DNA from: Phycisphaerae bacterium RAS2
GTDB taxonomy: Bacteria; Planctomycetota; Phycisphaerae; UBA1845; UTPLA1
Assembly: GCA_007753915.1 (NCBI GenBank)
Contig: CP036352.1
Span: 4,031,306 to 4,095,305, forward strand
Direction of reading: 5' to 3'
Length of the DNA: 64,000 nt
Shown: positions 17,667 through 25,702 of the stretch, one piece after another
Numbering within the stretch: position 1 is the stretch's first letter
How the letters are laid out: the number at the start of each line of letters is the position of its first letter
Notes under the pieces: model-generated
Databases searched by the model: none
Told to the model about the DNA's origin: nothing
The model's input: the letters and a program-made list of their open reading frames with translations, nothing else
Made by a program: the position numbers and the translations under genes

Positions 17667-18206
17667 ATGAGAACGAAGACGCCGACATCCCAACGAACCT
17701 TGCTCTGGCGCGGCCTCTGGGCGCTGGTGCTGTTGCTGCACGCCCCGATCACGGTCAGCGTTTTCGCCGTTGCCCTGCGGCTGGAAGAAGGCCGGGCATC
17801 GTGGTCGTCGCTCGTCATCCTGGCCGTTAGCAACGCCTTCTTTATTGTTGAAATCCTGTTCGCCTACTCGCTGCGATTGCTGCGCGATCGGCGGGCCGTG
17901 TTTGTCTTTTTCCTGGTGATTGCCCTGTTGCACGTCGGCGTCATCGAGCGTGGTTTCCCGGCTCTGGTCGCCAATCTCGACCAGCCGGTCGCATGGATTC
18001 TGCTCGGCGTCGTCGGCACGATGGCCGTGCCGTTTTTCGCACGCCAGGGCCTCATTCTCGCGATTCGCCGCTGGGCCGATGCACTGGCTGCAACCGTGCT
18101 TTCACTTGCCCGGCACTATTCAACGCGCCCGCGAAAGCCCATGCTCCGGGTGGCGCAGATTCAATCCATTCCATTTGCCGCGCACCGCGGCCCTCCTCGA
18201 CGCTGA
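17667..18206 (+). CDS. Multi-pass membrane protein, unknown
   Basis: A 179-residue protein with four predicted transmembrane helices: LWALVLLLHAPITVSVFAVAL, LVILAVSNAFFIVEILFAY, AVFVFFLVIALLHVGVI and VAWILLGVVGTMAVPFFA. The N terminus and the C-terminal tail are basic and Arg-rich. No family motif was recognised. It is divergent from the radical SAM gene. No strong ribosome-binding site precedes the ATG. Confidence 0.65.
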   Translation: MRTKTPTSQRTLLWRGLWALVLLLHAPITVSVFAVALRLEEGRASWSSLVILAVSNAFFIVEILFAYSLRLLRDRRAVFVFFLVIALLHVGVIERGFPALVANLDQPVAWILLGVVGTMAVPFFARQGLILAIRRWADALAATVLSLARHYSTRPRKPMLRVAQIQSIPFAAHRGPPRR

Positions 18207-18446
18207 CGTTCGTCGCTGCCGGTGAATCGATTTGCGATTCTTCGCGCGCCTCGCGCGACGGCTGAACGTCCAACCCCACTCTTCTAGACACGGATCGAGC
18301 GACCACTGCCGTTTTCGGCGTGGCGCGGCGGCGCGTGAATCGCGTTTCGACAAGACCGTCAAACCAGCGCGCCGTTCACAGGGTTCCTCGTCGGCTCATT
18401 ACGCCGACGGGGGCATTCGTCGCGGCAATTGGCTGCGCGAGGAGGC

Positions 18447-19805
18447 ATGACGTTGAAGCATTTTCTTCCAGCGCTGGCTGGAGTTCTGATAGCGGCGATT
18501 TCCGCGCGCGGTGCGGAATTTCGCCTGCTCGTAGGAGTGGATGTCGGCCGGTATCCCGGCACAGCGAGGAGTGTTGCGCCGTCGCCGGGGCCGGGTTTCC
18601 CCGGCAGCTTCGCCGACGGAGACCGGCTGGCCGGAACCACGGACACCGGCGCGATCGTCGCGTACCAAGGCATCGGCACGCCACTTTACGCACCGAATCA
18701 CGTCGGCGCGATGAGCATGTTGTTTCGCCGCGGGAGCGTGCCGATCCCCGGATTCGGGCCGCTGCCGCTCATGGGGATCGACTTCCTCGGCGGGCCGCTG
18801 CTTGATCTGGACGGCGATTTGAACAACGGCGTGCGCAGCCTCGTGCCGGTCTCGGGCAATCCCACACCGGTCGAGATTCCGGGCACAGCGAGTTTCGTCG
18901 ATCTGTCGTTCGACTTCGCCGGCGGCCTTGTCACGCTCGTGGGACTGGATGCCACGGGCACGAACGAAGGCGGTCCGTCGATCGGCCCCGGCATCGCAAC
19001 GATTTTGGTGACGCTGGCCGGCACGACGCCGACCGGCGGCGCAGGGGCCGGACCTAACCCGACGTACGACACGCGCGTCGGCACGCTCACGCCCTATACC
19101 GGCGCGGGTGGCACACTAACAGGCGTCTATCGCATCAACGCCCTGCCGCTGGAGTACTGGTACGACTCGATTGAGCCGAACAGCGCGACGGCGTCCGACC
19201 TCGGTTCGCTTCAGCAGTTCGGCGTCTTTCGCGGCTGGCTCGTCGTACGCGACTGCGCGACGGGGCAGTTTCCGGTGATGACCGGTGAGGGACTCGGCGC
19301 AACGCTCTGGCCGATGGTCGACGCCGGAGACGTCGGAAACATCTACAACACCGCGGTCGATGCCTTCGGCGACACGGCGGAAATTTTCGGCGGCGTGCCC
19401 GGCGATCTGTTCACCGCGGCGGGCAACGGCGGTCTGCCGCTGACCGACGGCGGCGGCGATCTCGGCGCGTACTTCGACAACGTCGTGAAGCCGCGCGTCG
19501 CGACCGGCTCCGGTGCTTTTGTCTATCTCGAAGCAGCCGGCTTCGGCATCAACAACAGCGGCGATCCGGTCTTCACCGACACGGTCGGCTACGACGCCGT
19601 GCTGATCGGTGAGGCGGTGAGCGTCTTCGCAACAGGCGACGTCAACGCCGACGGCGCGGTCGACATGCTCGATGCGTCGCTTCTGGCGTCGATTCTTGTC
19701 AATCCAACGGCGCATTCCGCTTGTGAACAGGCGCGGGCGGATGTGAATGGTGACGGCCAGCGCGACGGCCGGGACGTTCGCGCGTTTCTTGATGCAGTCC
19801 TGTGA
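18447..19805 (+). CDS. Exported protein with C-terminal dockerin-type tail (paralogue of next gene)
   Basis: A 452-residue secreted protein. The signal peptide (FLPALAGVLIAAISARGA) is followed by a roughly 370-residue domain that is strongly similar to the next gene: AEFRLLVGVDVG, GSFADGDRLAG, FRRGSVP, GGPLLDLDGDLNN, GNPTPVEIPG and FVYLEAAG-x-G-x-NNS-DPVF. The last 55 residues form two calcium-binding-like loops, DVNADGAVD and DVNGDGQRD, as in type I dockerins common in planctomycetes. ATG 18447 is preferred over TTG 18429 because GAGGAGG lies just upstream. The central domain was not assigned to a known family. Confidence 0.82.
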   Translation: MTLKHFLPALAGVLIAAISARGAEFRLLVGVDVGRYPGTARSVAPSPGPGFPGSFADGDRLAGTTDTGAIVAYQGIGTPLYAPNHVGAMSMLFRRGSVPIPGFGPLPLMGIDFLGGPLLDLDGDLNNGVRSLVPVSGNPTPVEIPGTASFVDLSFDFAGGLVTLVGLDATGTNEGGPSIGPGIATILVTLAGTTPTGGAGAGPNPTYDTRVGTLTPYTGAGGTLTGVYRINALPLEYWYDSIEPNSATASDLGSLQQFGVFRGWLVVRDCATGQFPVMTGEGLGATLWPMVDAGDVGNIYNTAVDAFGDTAEIFGGVPGDLFTAAGNGGLPLTDGGGDLGAYFDNVVKPRVATGSGAFVYLEAAGFGINNSGDPVFTDTVGYDAVLIGEAVSVFATGDVNADGAVDMLDASLLASILVNPTAHSACEQARADVNGDGQRDGRDVRAFLDAVL

Positions 19806-19860
19806 GACGATGGCGACGAACTTTTTTCAGCCCAACCCCCCGAGAGGGAGAAAGATTCAG

Positions 19861-21099
19861 ATGACCAGGATTCAGAGCACAACGATCGTCGCGGCCGCGG
19901 CCGCTTTCAGTTTGTCCGTCTTCGCCGGCGCGGCGCGCAGCGCGGAGTACCAGTTGCTGACCGGCGTCGATGCCGGGTTGGCCCCGGGCGCGGTACGCAC
20001 CGTGTTCCCCAGCGGCGCGGGTGTGCCGGGTTCGTTCGCCGACGGCGATCGCCTTGCCGGCTCGGGCGCGACCTCGTCGGCGGCCTACGTCGGCACGGGC
20101 AGTCCGCTGATCGCGCCGAACGCTTACGGATCGCTAAGTTTCATGTTCCGCCGCGGCAGCGTGCCGGTGCCACAGGTGGGCCAGGCGCCGGTGCTGGCAA
20201 TTGACTACCTCGGCGGGCCGTTGCTCGATCTCGACGGCGACCTGAACAACAGCTCGCGCAGTCTCGTGCCGGTCGGTGGGAATCCGACACCGGTCGAAAT
20301 CCCCGGCTCGCGCAGCAGCATCGGGCTGAACTTCGACTTCGGCGCGGGCGCGGTCTCGCTCGCCGGTTTCGACGCCACGGCCACCAACTCCGGCTTTCAG
20401 GGGTTTGGCCCGAACATCGCCACCACGGTCAATACGTTGTCAGGAACGTTGCCGAACGGCACGAACAGCGGTGCGATTCTGAACCCCGCGCTGGACACGC
20501 GCAGCGGTTCGCTGCTGGCACTCGCGCCGAACGTCTTCGGCATCGCCAACCTCGGCTACGAGATCTGGCAGGACTCGATCGACCCCGCATCCAGCACGGC
20601 CGGCACCCTCGGCACCTTTCAGTATCTCGGCTCCCTGCGCGGACTGGTCGTCACGCGTGACGGCAACGGCAACTTCCCCACGCTCGCCGGGACGGGTCTG
20701 GGCGGCACGATCTGGTCACAAGTGAACTCGGCGCTGGTCGGCGCGAACGTCGCGCAGTCTTCCGGCCCGCCGCCCTTCACCACCATCACCGGCGGCCCGG
20801 CGAATGACAGCTTCCTCGCGCCGAACAACGGCGGCCTGCCGCTGACGGCGTTCGGAGGCGATCTCGGCGCGTACCTCGATGCCGTCGTCGTGCCGCTGAT
20901 CGATCCGCTGTCGCAGAGCTTTGTCTATCTCGAATCCGCCGGCGTCGGTGCGAACAACAGCTTCGACCCGGTCTTCGGCGACACCACGGGCTACGACCTC
21001 GTGCTGATCGCGCAGTCGGCACCGATTCCCGAACCGGCGACCGGACTGCTGGCGCTGATCGGCCTCGCGGCGATGGTCCGTTCGCGGCGGATTGCATAG
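19861..21099 (+). CDS. PEP-CTERM exported protein (paralogue of previous gene)
   Basis: A 412-residue secreted protein. It has a signal peptide (TTIVAAAAAFSLSVFAGAARS), then the same central domain as the gene before it (AEYQLLTGVDAG, GSFADGDRLAG, FRRGSVPVP, GGPLLDLDGDLNN, GNPTPVEIPG, FVYLESAGVGANNS). Instead of a dockerin it ends with PIPEPATG, a hydrophobic helix (LLALIGLAAMV) and RSRR, the PEP-CTERM sorting layout. The ATG at 19861 follows GAGAGGGAG. The two genes are tandem duplicates 55 bases apart whose ends have been exchanged. Confidence 0.85.
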   Translation: MTRIQSTTIVAAAAAFSLSVFAGAARSAEYQLLTGVDAGLAPGAVRTVFPSGAGVPGSFADGDRLAGSGATSSAAYVGTGSPLIAPNAYGSLSFMFRRGSVPVPQVGQAPVLAIDYLGGPLLDLDGDLNNSSRSLVPVGGNPTPVEIPGSRSSIGLNFDFGAGAVSLAGFDATATNSGFQGFGPNIATTVNTLSGTLPNGTNSGAILNPALDTRSGSLLALAPNVFGIANLGYEIWQDSIDPASSTAGTLGTFQYLGSLRGLVVTRDGNGNFPTLAGTGLGGTIWSQVNSALVGANVAQSSGPPPFTTITGGPANDSFLAPNNGGLPLTAFGGDLGAYLDAVVVPLIDPLSQSFVYLESAGVGANNSFDPVFGDTTGYDLVLIAQSAPIPEPATGLLALIGLAAMVRSRRIA

Positions 21100-21144
21100 A
21101 AGAGCTTTCCAGACTGGAGCAGTCGGGCACAGGAGCACAGGATC

Positions 21145-21903
21145 ATGTCGGCAAGAATGACCTATAAACGGCACGTTGGTGGATATCGTCGCGGCGCGTT
21201 CACGCTGATCGAGCTGCTGGTCAGCGTCGGCATCATCGCCACGCTGATCTCCATCACGCTTCCGGCGCTGTCGTCAGCCAAGCGCCAGGCGCAGATCACC
21301 GGGTGCCAGGCCAGGCTGCGAGAGGTGTCGCAGGCGCTGTGGGCTTACTCCGTCTCCAACGACGCGCGCGTGCCGTACATCGTGTCGCCGCTTGTGAACG
21401 GAAAGTTCAACAACGCCTCCGTTCCCGATGCCGACATTGACCCGTTTAATCGTGACCTGTGGCCCGACTCGCTCCAGAACATCCTCATGCCGCTCTACCT
21501 CGGGGAAAACCGAAAGATATTCACCTGCCCCGCCGCGAACCGGGGCTGGCCTCGCCAGTCCGGAATGTTTGAAATGACCTATCGCGACGCCGGCATCAAT
21601 CAGCCCGGAGGCGGCACGTCGCTCGCCGGGTCCTACGAGCGCGAAGCGTTCGGGTTTCTCGACGGCCGACCGATGACCGAATTCCGCCCGAAGTTCAGCG
21701 GAAACATCATTCAGGACGCACAGATCCATAGTTACATGAGAGGGTCGTTCCTTCGCGACATGATCCAGCGCGACGCCACGAAGGTCGTGGGTCCGCATAA
21801 CGGCGGCATCAACGTCATCAATCGGGAATTCGGCGTCGAGTTTCGCGACCGGCGCGAGACGCAGGCGGACCTGGCGCCTAACTTCGGCGGTGTCCAGTTC
21901 TAG
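21145..21903 (+). CDS. Type II secretion / pilin-like pseudopilin with N-terminal methylation motif
   Basis: A 252-residue protein with a type IV prepilin-like start: basic leader (MTYKRHVGGYRR), cleavage motif GAFTLIELLVS with Glu at +5 if cut before Phe19, and a hydrophobic helix (VGIIATLISITLPAL). Planctomycetes have many such pseudopilins, often with a C-terminal H-x9-DG box; here it is degenerate (PHNGGINVINREFG). The globular part contains ENRKIFTCPAANRGW, typical of this group. It follows the two exported paralogues, possibly in one operon. The individual role is unknown: pseudopilus subunit or surface structural protein. Confidence 0.85.
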   Translation: MSARMTYKRHVGGYRRGAFTLIELLVSVGIIATLISITLPALSSAKRQAQITGCQARLREVSQALWAYSVSNDARVPYIVSPLVNGKFNNASVPDADIDPFNRDLWPDSLQNILMPLYLGENRKIFTCPAANRGWPRQSGMFEMTYRDAGINQPGGGTSLAGSYEREAFGFLDGRPMTEFRPKFSGNIIQDAQIHSYMRGSFLRDMIQRDATKVVGPHNGGINVINREFGVEFRDRRETQADLAPNFGGVQF

Positions 21904-22063
21904 GCGTCCTGCTCACATCAGCGGCCACGATCTGGAGCGTCTCCTCTTCCACTACGTCCTAGTTTTCTCGCGAAATCCCCCCGAATCGGAGCCTGTGAAT
22001 TGCTTGCCGTGCCCGCGATGGGGCGGATACAATCGCTCCCTGTGGGCAACTCGTAGCGGGGGG

Positions 22064-22240
22064 CGGCCGATCGTCAAGGCCGGGCAGGACCCAAACGATG
22101 TATGCGGGAGGAACCGCCTAACCGGGCGCGTTGCACGCGAACCGGGAAACAAGGCGGCCGCTATGGGTGCTGGTTGCCTTCCCGGGCCGCACCCGTGGAA
22201 ATGCGGATACTCGGGATTGGACGTGAGCCGGACAGGCTCA
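22064..22240 (+). promoter_or_regulatory. Candidate structured 5' leader RNA of the sugar cluster
   Basis: Consecutive stems precede the Gfo/Idh gene. CGGCC/GGCCG (22064-22068, 22078-22082) has a loop ATCGT (22070-22074) that can pair with ACGAT (22095-22099), forming a pseudoknot. Then GCGG/CCGC (22104-22117), CGCGT/ACGCG (22127-22139), and CCGGG..AAGGC with GCCTT-CCCGG (22142-22155, 22176-22185). This last stem competes with GGGTGC/GCACCC (22165-22170, 22189-22194). Finally TGAGCC/GGCTCA (22224-22240) ends 6 bases before the GAGGAG ribosome site. I do not recognise a known riboswitch. Confidence 0.5.
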
Positions 22241-22260
22241 TCGCACGAGGAGACGTCGCC

Positions 22261-23262
22261 ATGATCGGAGTCGGTGTGATGGGTTTGGGCTACTGGGGTC
22301 CGAACCTCGTGCGCAATTTCGCATCGGCTGAAGGCGCGAAACTCGCGGCTGTCTGCGACAAGGACCCCAAGCGCCTTGAGCGCATCGCGCGGCAATACCC
22401 TGCGGCCGCGACCGTCGAATCGGCTGAAGCATTATTCGAAACGCCGGGCGTGGACCTGGTTGTGATCGCGACTCCGGTTCACACACATTATCCTCTGGCA
22501 AAAGCAGCGCTGGCCAAAGGCAAGCACGTACTGGTCGAGAAGCCGCTGACCAGCGACCCGGCGCAGGCCGAAGAGCTGGTGGACCTGGCGAAGAAGGCCG
22601 GTCGCGTGCTCGCGGTGGATCACACCTTCGTTTATCACCCAGCCGTCGAGAAGCTAAGCGACGTCATCAAGCGCGGTGAGTTGGGCGATGTTTGTTACTA
22701 CGATTCGGTCCGAATCAATCTCGGCTTGTTCCAGTCGGACATTAGCGTGCTGTGGGACCTCGCGCCGCACGACGTGTCGATCATGCAGTACCTGATTAAC
22801 CGCAAGGTGAAGTGGGTGCAGGCGGTCGGCGCGCGACACGCAGGGCAGCCGGTCGAGACGATGGCCTACCTGACGGTTCAGTACGAAGACAACGTTCTTG
22901 CACACTGTCACGTGAACTGGCTAAGCCCGGTGAAAGTGCGGCAAGTGTTCATCGGCGGCAGCAAGCGCATGGCCGTGTACGATGACAACCAGGTGGCCGA
23001 GAAGATCAAGATTTACGACCGCGGCGTGGAGTTGCACGGCATCGACGGGGTACACCAGGCCCGCGTGCAGTACCGCATCGGCGACATGTACGCGCCGGCG
23101 ATTTCCAACGACGAAGCCCTTCGGCGAATGGCGCAGCACGTCATCCACTGCATCCGCGAGGGTAAGTCGCCGATCACCGACGGTGCGGCGGGGTGCATGG
23201 TCGTGAAGATTCTCGCGGCGGCGCAGGCATCCATCGAAACCGGCGACCGACGAGTGTTGTAA
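22261..23262 (+). CDS. Gfo/Idh/MocA family NAD-dependent sugar dehydrogenase (UDP-GlcNAc(A) 3-dehydrogenase-like)
   Basis: A 333-residue oxidoreductase with the two-domain Gfo/Idh layout: Rossmann motif GLGYWGPNL near the start, catalytic EKPL (Glu93, Lys94), and DHTFVYHPAV leading into the C-terminal alpha/beta domain with DLAPHD. This resembles WbpB/WlbA and GnnA, which oxidise C3 of UDP-GlcNAc or its uronate. The neighbours fit the next steps: an acetyltransferase (WbpD/WlbB-like) and a PLP aminotransferase (WbpE/WlbC-like). The ATG at 22261 has GAGGAG 8 bases upstream; the in-frame extension to 22102 lies in the structured leader and is rejected. Confidence 0.88.
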   Translation: MIGVGVMGLGYWGPNLVRNFASAEGAKLAAVCDKDPKRLERIARQYPAAATVESAEALFETPGVDLVVIATPVHTHYPLAKAALAKGKHVLVEKPLTSDPAQAEELVDLAKKAGRVLAVDHTFVYHPAVEKLSDVIKRGELGDVCYYDSVRINLGLFQSDISVLWDLAPHDVSIMQYLINRKVKWVQAVGARHAGQPVETMAYLTVQYEDNVLAHCHVNWLSPVKVRQVFIGGSKRMAVYDDNQVAEKIKIYDRGVELHGIDGVHQARVQYRIGDMYAPAISNDEALRRMAQHVIHCIREGKSPITDGAAGCMVVKILAAAQASIETGDRRVL

Positions 23263-23295
23263 GCGAGTCAGACGCCGCTCCAAGCGAGTCACGAC

Positions 23296-23790
23296 ATGAA
23301 CCCACCTGATTATAAACGCATCGCGCCCGACGTGAAGCTCGGCCAGGACGTACAGATCTACGCCTTCGTCAACCTCTACGGCTGCGAAATCGGCGACCGA
23401 ACCAAGATCGGTACGTTTGTTGAAATTCAGCGTGGGGCCGTCATCGGGCGCGACTGCAAAATTTCGAGCCATTCCTTCATCTGCGAGGGAGTAACCATCG
23501 AAGACGAGGTCTTCGTCGGGCACCACGTCGTTTTCATCAATGATCGGTTCCCTCGCGCCACCAACGTGGACGGCTCGATCAAGACTGCGGCGGACTGGGA
23601 GTGCCGCCGCACGCGCGTCGGTCGGCGCGCCGGCATCGGCAGCGGCGCGATCATCCTCTGCGACGTGTCGATCGGCGAAAACGCCATCGTCGGCGCCGGT
23701 GCGGTCGTCACGAAGGACGTGCCGGCCGGAATGATCGTCGCGGGCAATCCGGCGCGCATCCTCGGTCCCGTCGGCGACAAGGAAAAATGA
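23296..23790 (+). CDS. Hexapeptide-repeat acyltransferase (WbpD/WlbB-like)
   Basis: A 164-residue left-handed beta-helix transferase. The hexapeptide pattern is clear (IGDRTKIGTFVEI, IGRDCKISSHSFI, VTIEDEVFVGHHVVF, IGENAIVGAGAVVT), ending in the typical VPAGMIVAGNPARILG. His residues in HHVVFINDRFPRA match the active-site area of the WlbB/WxcM N-terminal type. The expected reaction is acetyl-CoA-dependent N-acetylation of the 3-amino group on a UDP-linked diamino sugar made by the flanking dehydrogenase and aminotransferase. Its stop overlaps the next gene's ATG (ATGA), so translation is coupled. Confidence 0.88.
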   Translation: MNPPDYKRIAPDVKLGQDVQIYAFVNLYGCEIGDRTKIGTFVEIQRGAVIGRDCKISSHSFICEGVTIEDEVFVGHHVVFINDRFPRATNVDGSIKTAADWECRRTRVGRRAGIGSGAIILCDVSIGENAIVGAGAVVTKDVPAGMIVAGNPARILGPVGDKEK

Positions 23791-24545
23791 TGGCCCCTCC
23801 GAAGTGGTCGGTCGCCGTCATGTGCTACAACGAATCCGGCTCGCTGGAGGCGATGATCCGGCGAACGCTGGCGGTGCTCCGCGCGCGAGGGGAGCCATTT
23901 GAAATCGTCATCATCGAAGACGGCTCCGCCGACGGCAGCCGGGAAATCGCGGCGCGACTGGCCGATGAGAACACGGAAGTTCGCGTTCATCAGCACCCGA
24001 CGAACCTGGGCATCGGTTCGGTGCTCACCGATGGCTACCGCCAGACGCGCGGCGATGTGACGGTGATTCTGCCCGCCGATTTGCAGTTTGCCCCCGAAGA
24101 CCTTCCCAAGGCGATGGCTCACATGATTGAGTCAAACGCCGACGTGGTGATGATCCGCCGCCCCGATCGGCACGATCCGCCAATGCGCCGAATCGTTTCG
24201 GCCTTTGACGAAACCCTGGTCGGCCTGCTGTTCGGCGTCTGGCAGCGCGATCTGCACTGGGTCAAGCTCTACCGCCGAAGCGTGCTGGATCGTGCCACGA
24301 TCCTCAGTACGACGCCCATGGTCGACACCGAACTGCTCGTGCAGGCCCATCGCATGGGCGCGAAAATCGCCTCCATCGACCTGCCGCATCATCCGCGAAC
24401 GACCGGTCAGAGCACCGGCGCGAAGGTCTCTCTGTTGATACGTACGTTCGTCGAGCTATTTCGTTTGCGCCTGCGTCGGATGGGTCGCGTCGAACGCGAT
24501 TCCGGCGGGCGCGCCGTTCAACACCAGGCAAAGAGTCACCCATGA
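23787..24545 (+). CDS. Family 2 glycosyltransferase
   Basis: A 252-residue GT-A fold glycosyltransferase. The N terminus has WSVAVMCYNESGSLE, then EIVIIEDGSADGS (the nucleotide-binding D-G-S segment), and a DxD-like region at ILPADLQFAPEDL. The arrangement resembles dolichol-phosphate mannosyltransferase-like GT2 enzymes that prime or extend lipid-linked glycans. No transmembrane helix is seen except a weakly hydrophobic LVGLLFGVW. The start ATG 23787 overlaps the upstream stop and the end overlaps the next start, so it is embedded in one operon with sugar-nucleotide genes. Confidence 0.85.
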   Translation: MMAPPKWSVAVMCYNESGSLEAMIRRTLAVLRARGEPFEIVIIEDGSADGSREIAARLADENTEVRVHQHPTNLGIGSVLTDGYRQTRGDVTVILPADLQFAPEDLPKAMAHMIESNADVVMIRRPDRHDPPMRRIVSAFDETLVGLLFGVWQRDLHWVKLYRRSVLDRATILSTTPMVDTELLVQAHRMGAKIASIDLPHHPRTTGQSTGAKVSLLIRTFVELFRLRLRRMGRVERDSGGRAVQHQAKSHP

Positions 24546-25660
24546 AGAACATCCCGTTTCTCGATCTCAAGGCGCAGTACCTCCCCCTCGCCGATGAAAT
24601 TCAGCGCGAGCTGAAGGAGGTCTGCGAGACAACTCAGTTCATCCTCGGCGGCAAGGTCAAGGCGTTTGAAGACGCCTTCGCCAAAGCCGTCGGTGCCAAG
24701 CATTGCATCGCGCTCAACACAGGCACCAGCGCGCTTCACCTCGCCATGGACTGCCTCGGCATCGGCGCCGGCGACGAGGTCATCGTCCCTGCGATGACCT
24801 TCATTGCCACGGTCTGGGGCGCCGTCTATGCTCGCGCGACCCCGGTGCTCGTCGATGTCGATCCTGCCACGCGCAACCTCGACCCGAAGAAACTCGAAGC
24901 TGCCATCACACCGCGCACCAAGGCCATCATTCCCGTTCATCTGTATGGGCAGCCGGCTGATCTCGACGCCATCTTCGCCATCGCAACGAAGCACAACATC
25001 CCTGTCATCGAAGACACGGCGCAGGCACACCTCGCGCAGTACAAGGGCAAGATCGTCGGCAGCCTCGGCGTCATGGGGTGTTTCAGTTTCTACCCCGGTA
25101 AGAACCTCGGCGCGTATGGCGAAGGCGGCGCACTGACGACCAATGACGATGCCCTCGCGAAGGCTGCACTTTCGCTCCGCGACCACGGGCAGGCACAGCG
25201 CTACCATCACGATCGAATCGGCTACAACTATCGCATGGACGGTTTTCAGGGCGCGGTGCTCGGTGTCAAACTGCGGCACCTGTCGAACTGGACCGAGCAG
25301 CGCCGCCGGGCCGCCGCGCGATATTCCCAAAAGCTGACTCCGCTGGCTGACAAGGGCTTAATTGAGATCCCCCGCGAGCCGGAATGGTCGCGCGGCGTGT
25401 ATCACCTCTACGTCGTGCTGGTGAAGAACCGCGACGCCGTGAAGGACAAGCTGACGGCCGCCGGTGTGAACGTCGGCCTGCACTACCCGATTCCGCTGCA
25501 TCTGCAAAAGGCGCTGGCGCACCTGAAGCACCAGCGCGGCGATTTCCCCGTGGCGGAGCGAATCGCTGATGAATGCATCAGCCTGCCGATGTTCCCCGAG
25601 CTGTCCGACGCGGACGTCGATTACGTGGCCGACGCGCTGACAGCGTGCCTCGCATCGTGA
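24542..25660 (+). CDS. DegT/DnrJ/EryC1/StrS family PLP aminotransferase (WbpE/WlbC-like)
   Basis: A 372-residue sugar aminotransferase. The N terminus IPFLDLKAQY is typical of the family; GTSALHLAM provides phosphate contacts, IEDTAQAH the Asp that holds PLP, and FSFYPGKNLGAYGEGG the PLP lysine (Lys187). The expected reaction is glutamate-dependent amination at C3 of the keto sugar from the upstream Gfo/Idh enzyme, giving a UDP-3-amino sugar for the acetyltransferase two genes earlier. It overlaps the glycosyltransferase gene by 4 bases. Confidence 0.92.
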   Translation: MKNIPFLDLKAQYLPLADEIQRELKEVCETTQFILGGKVKAFEDAFAKAVGAKHCIALNTGTSALHLAMDCLGIGAGDEVIVPAMTFIATVWGAVYARATPVLVDVDPATRNLDPKKLEAAITPRTKAIIPVHLYGQPADLDAIFAIATKHNIPVIEDTAQAHLAQYKGKIVGSLGVMGCFSFYPGKNLGAYGEGGALTTNDDALAKAALSLRDHGQAQRYHHDRIGYNYRMDGFQGAVLGVKLRHLSNWTEQRRRAAARYSQKLTPLADKGLIEIPREPEWSRGVYHLYVVLVKNRDAVKDKLTAAGVNVGLHYPIPLHLQKALAHLKHQRGDFPVAERIADECISLPMFPELSDADVDYVADALTACLAS

Positions 25661-25702
25661 CGCGGTAAGGAACGACGCCTTGGTCTTGGGAGCCACGTAG
25701 GC

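Noticed and set aside
22102-22260. N-terminal extension of the Gfo/Idh gene
   Set aside because: Lies in the hairpin-rich leader, lacks a ribosome site and is absent from the family; ATG 22261 has GAGGAG.
21904-22260. Cobalamin, ZTP, fluoride or guanidine riboswitch
   Set aside because: The conserved core sequences of these classes (for example GCCACTG, CCGCCTGGGCA or the ykkC core) are not present.
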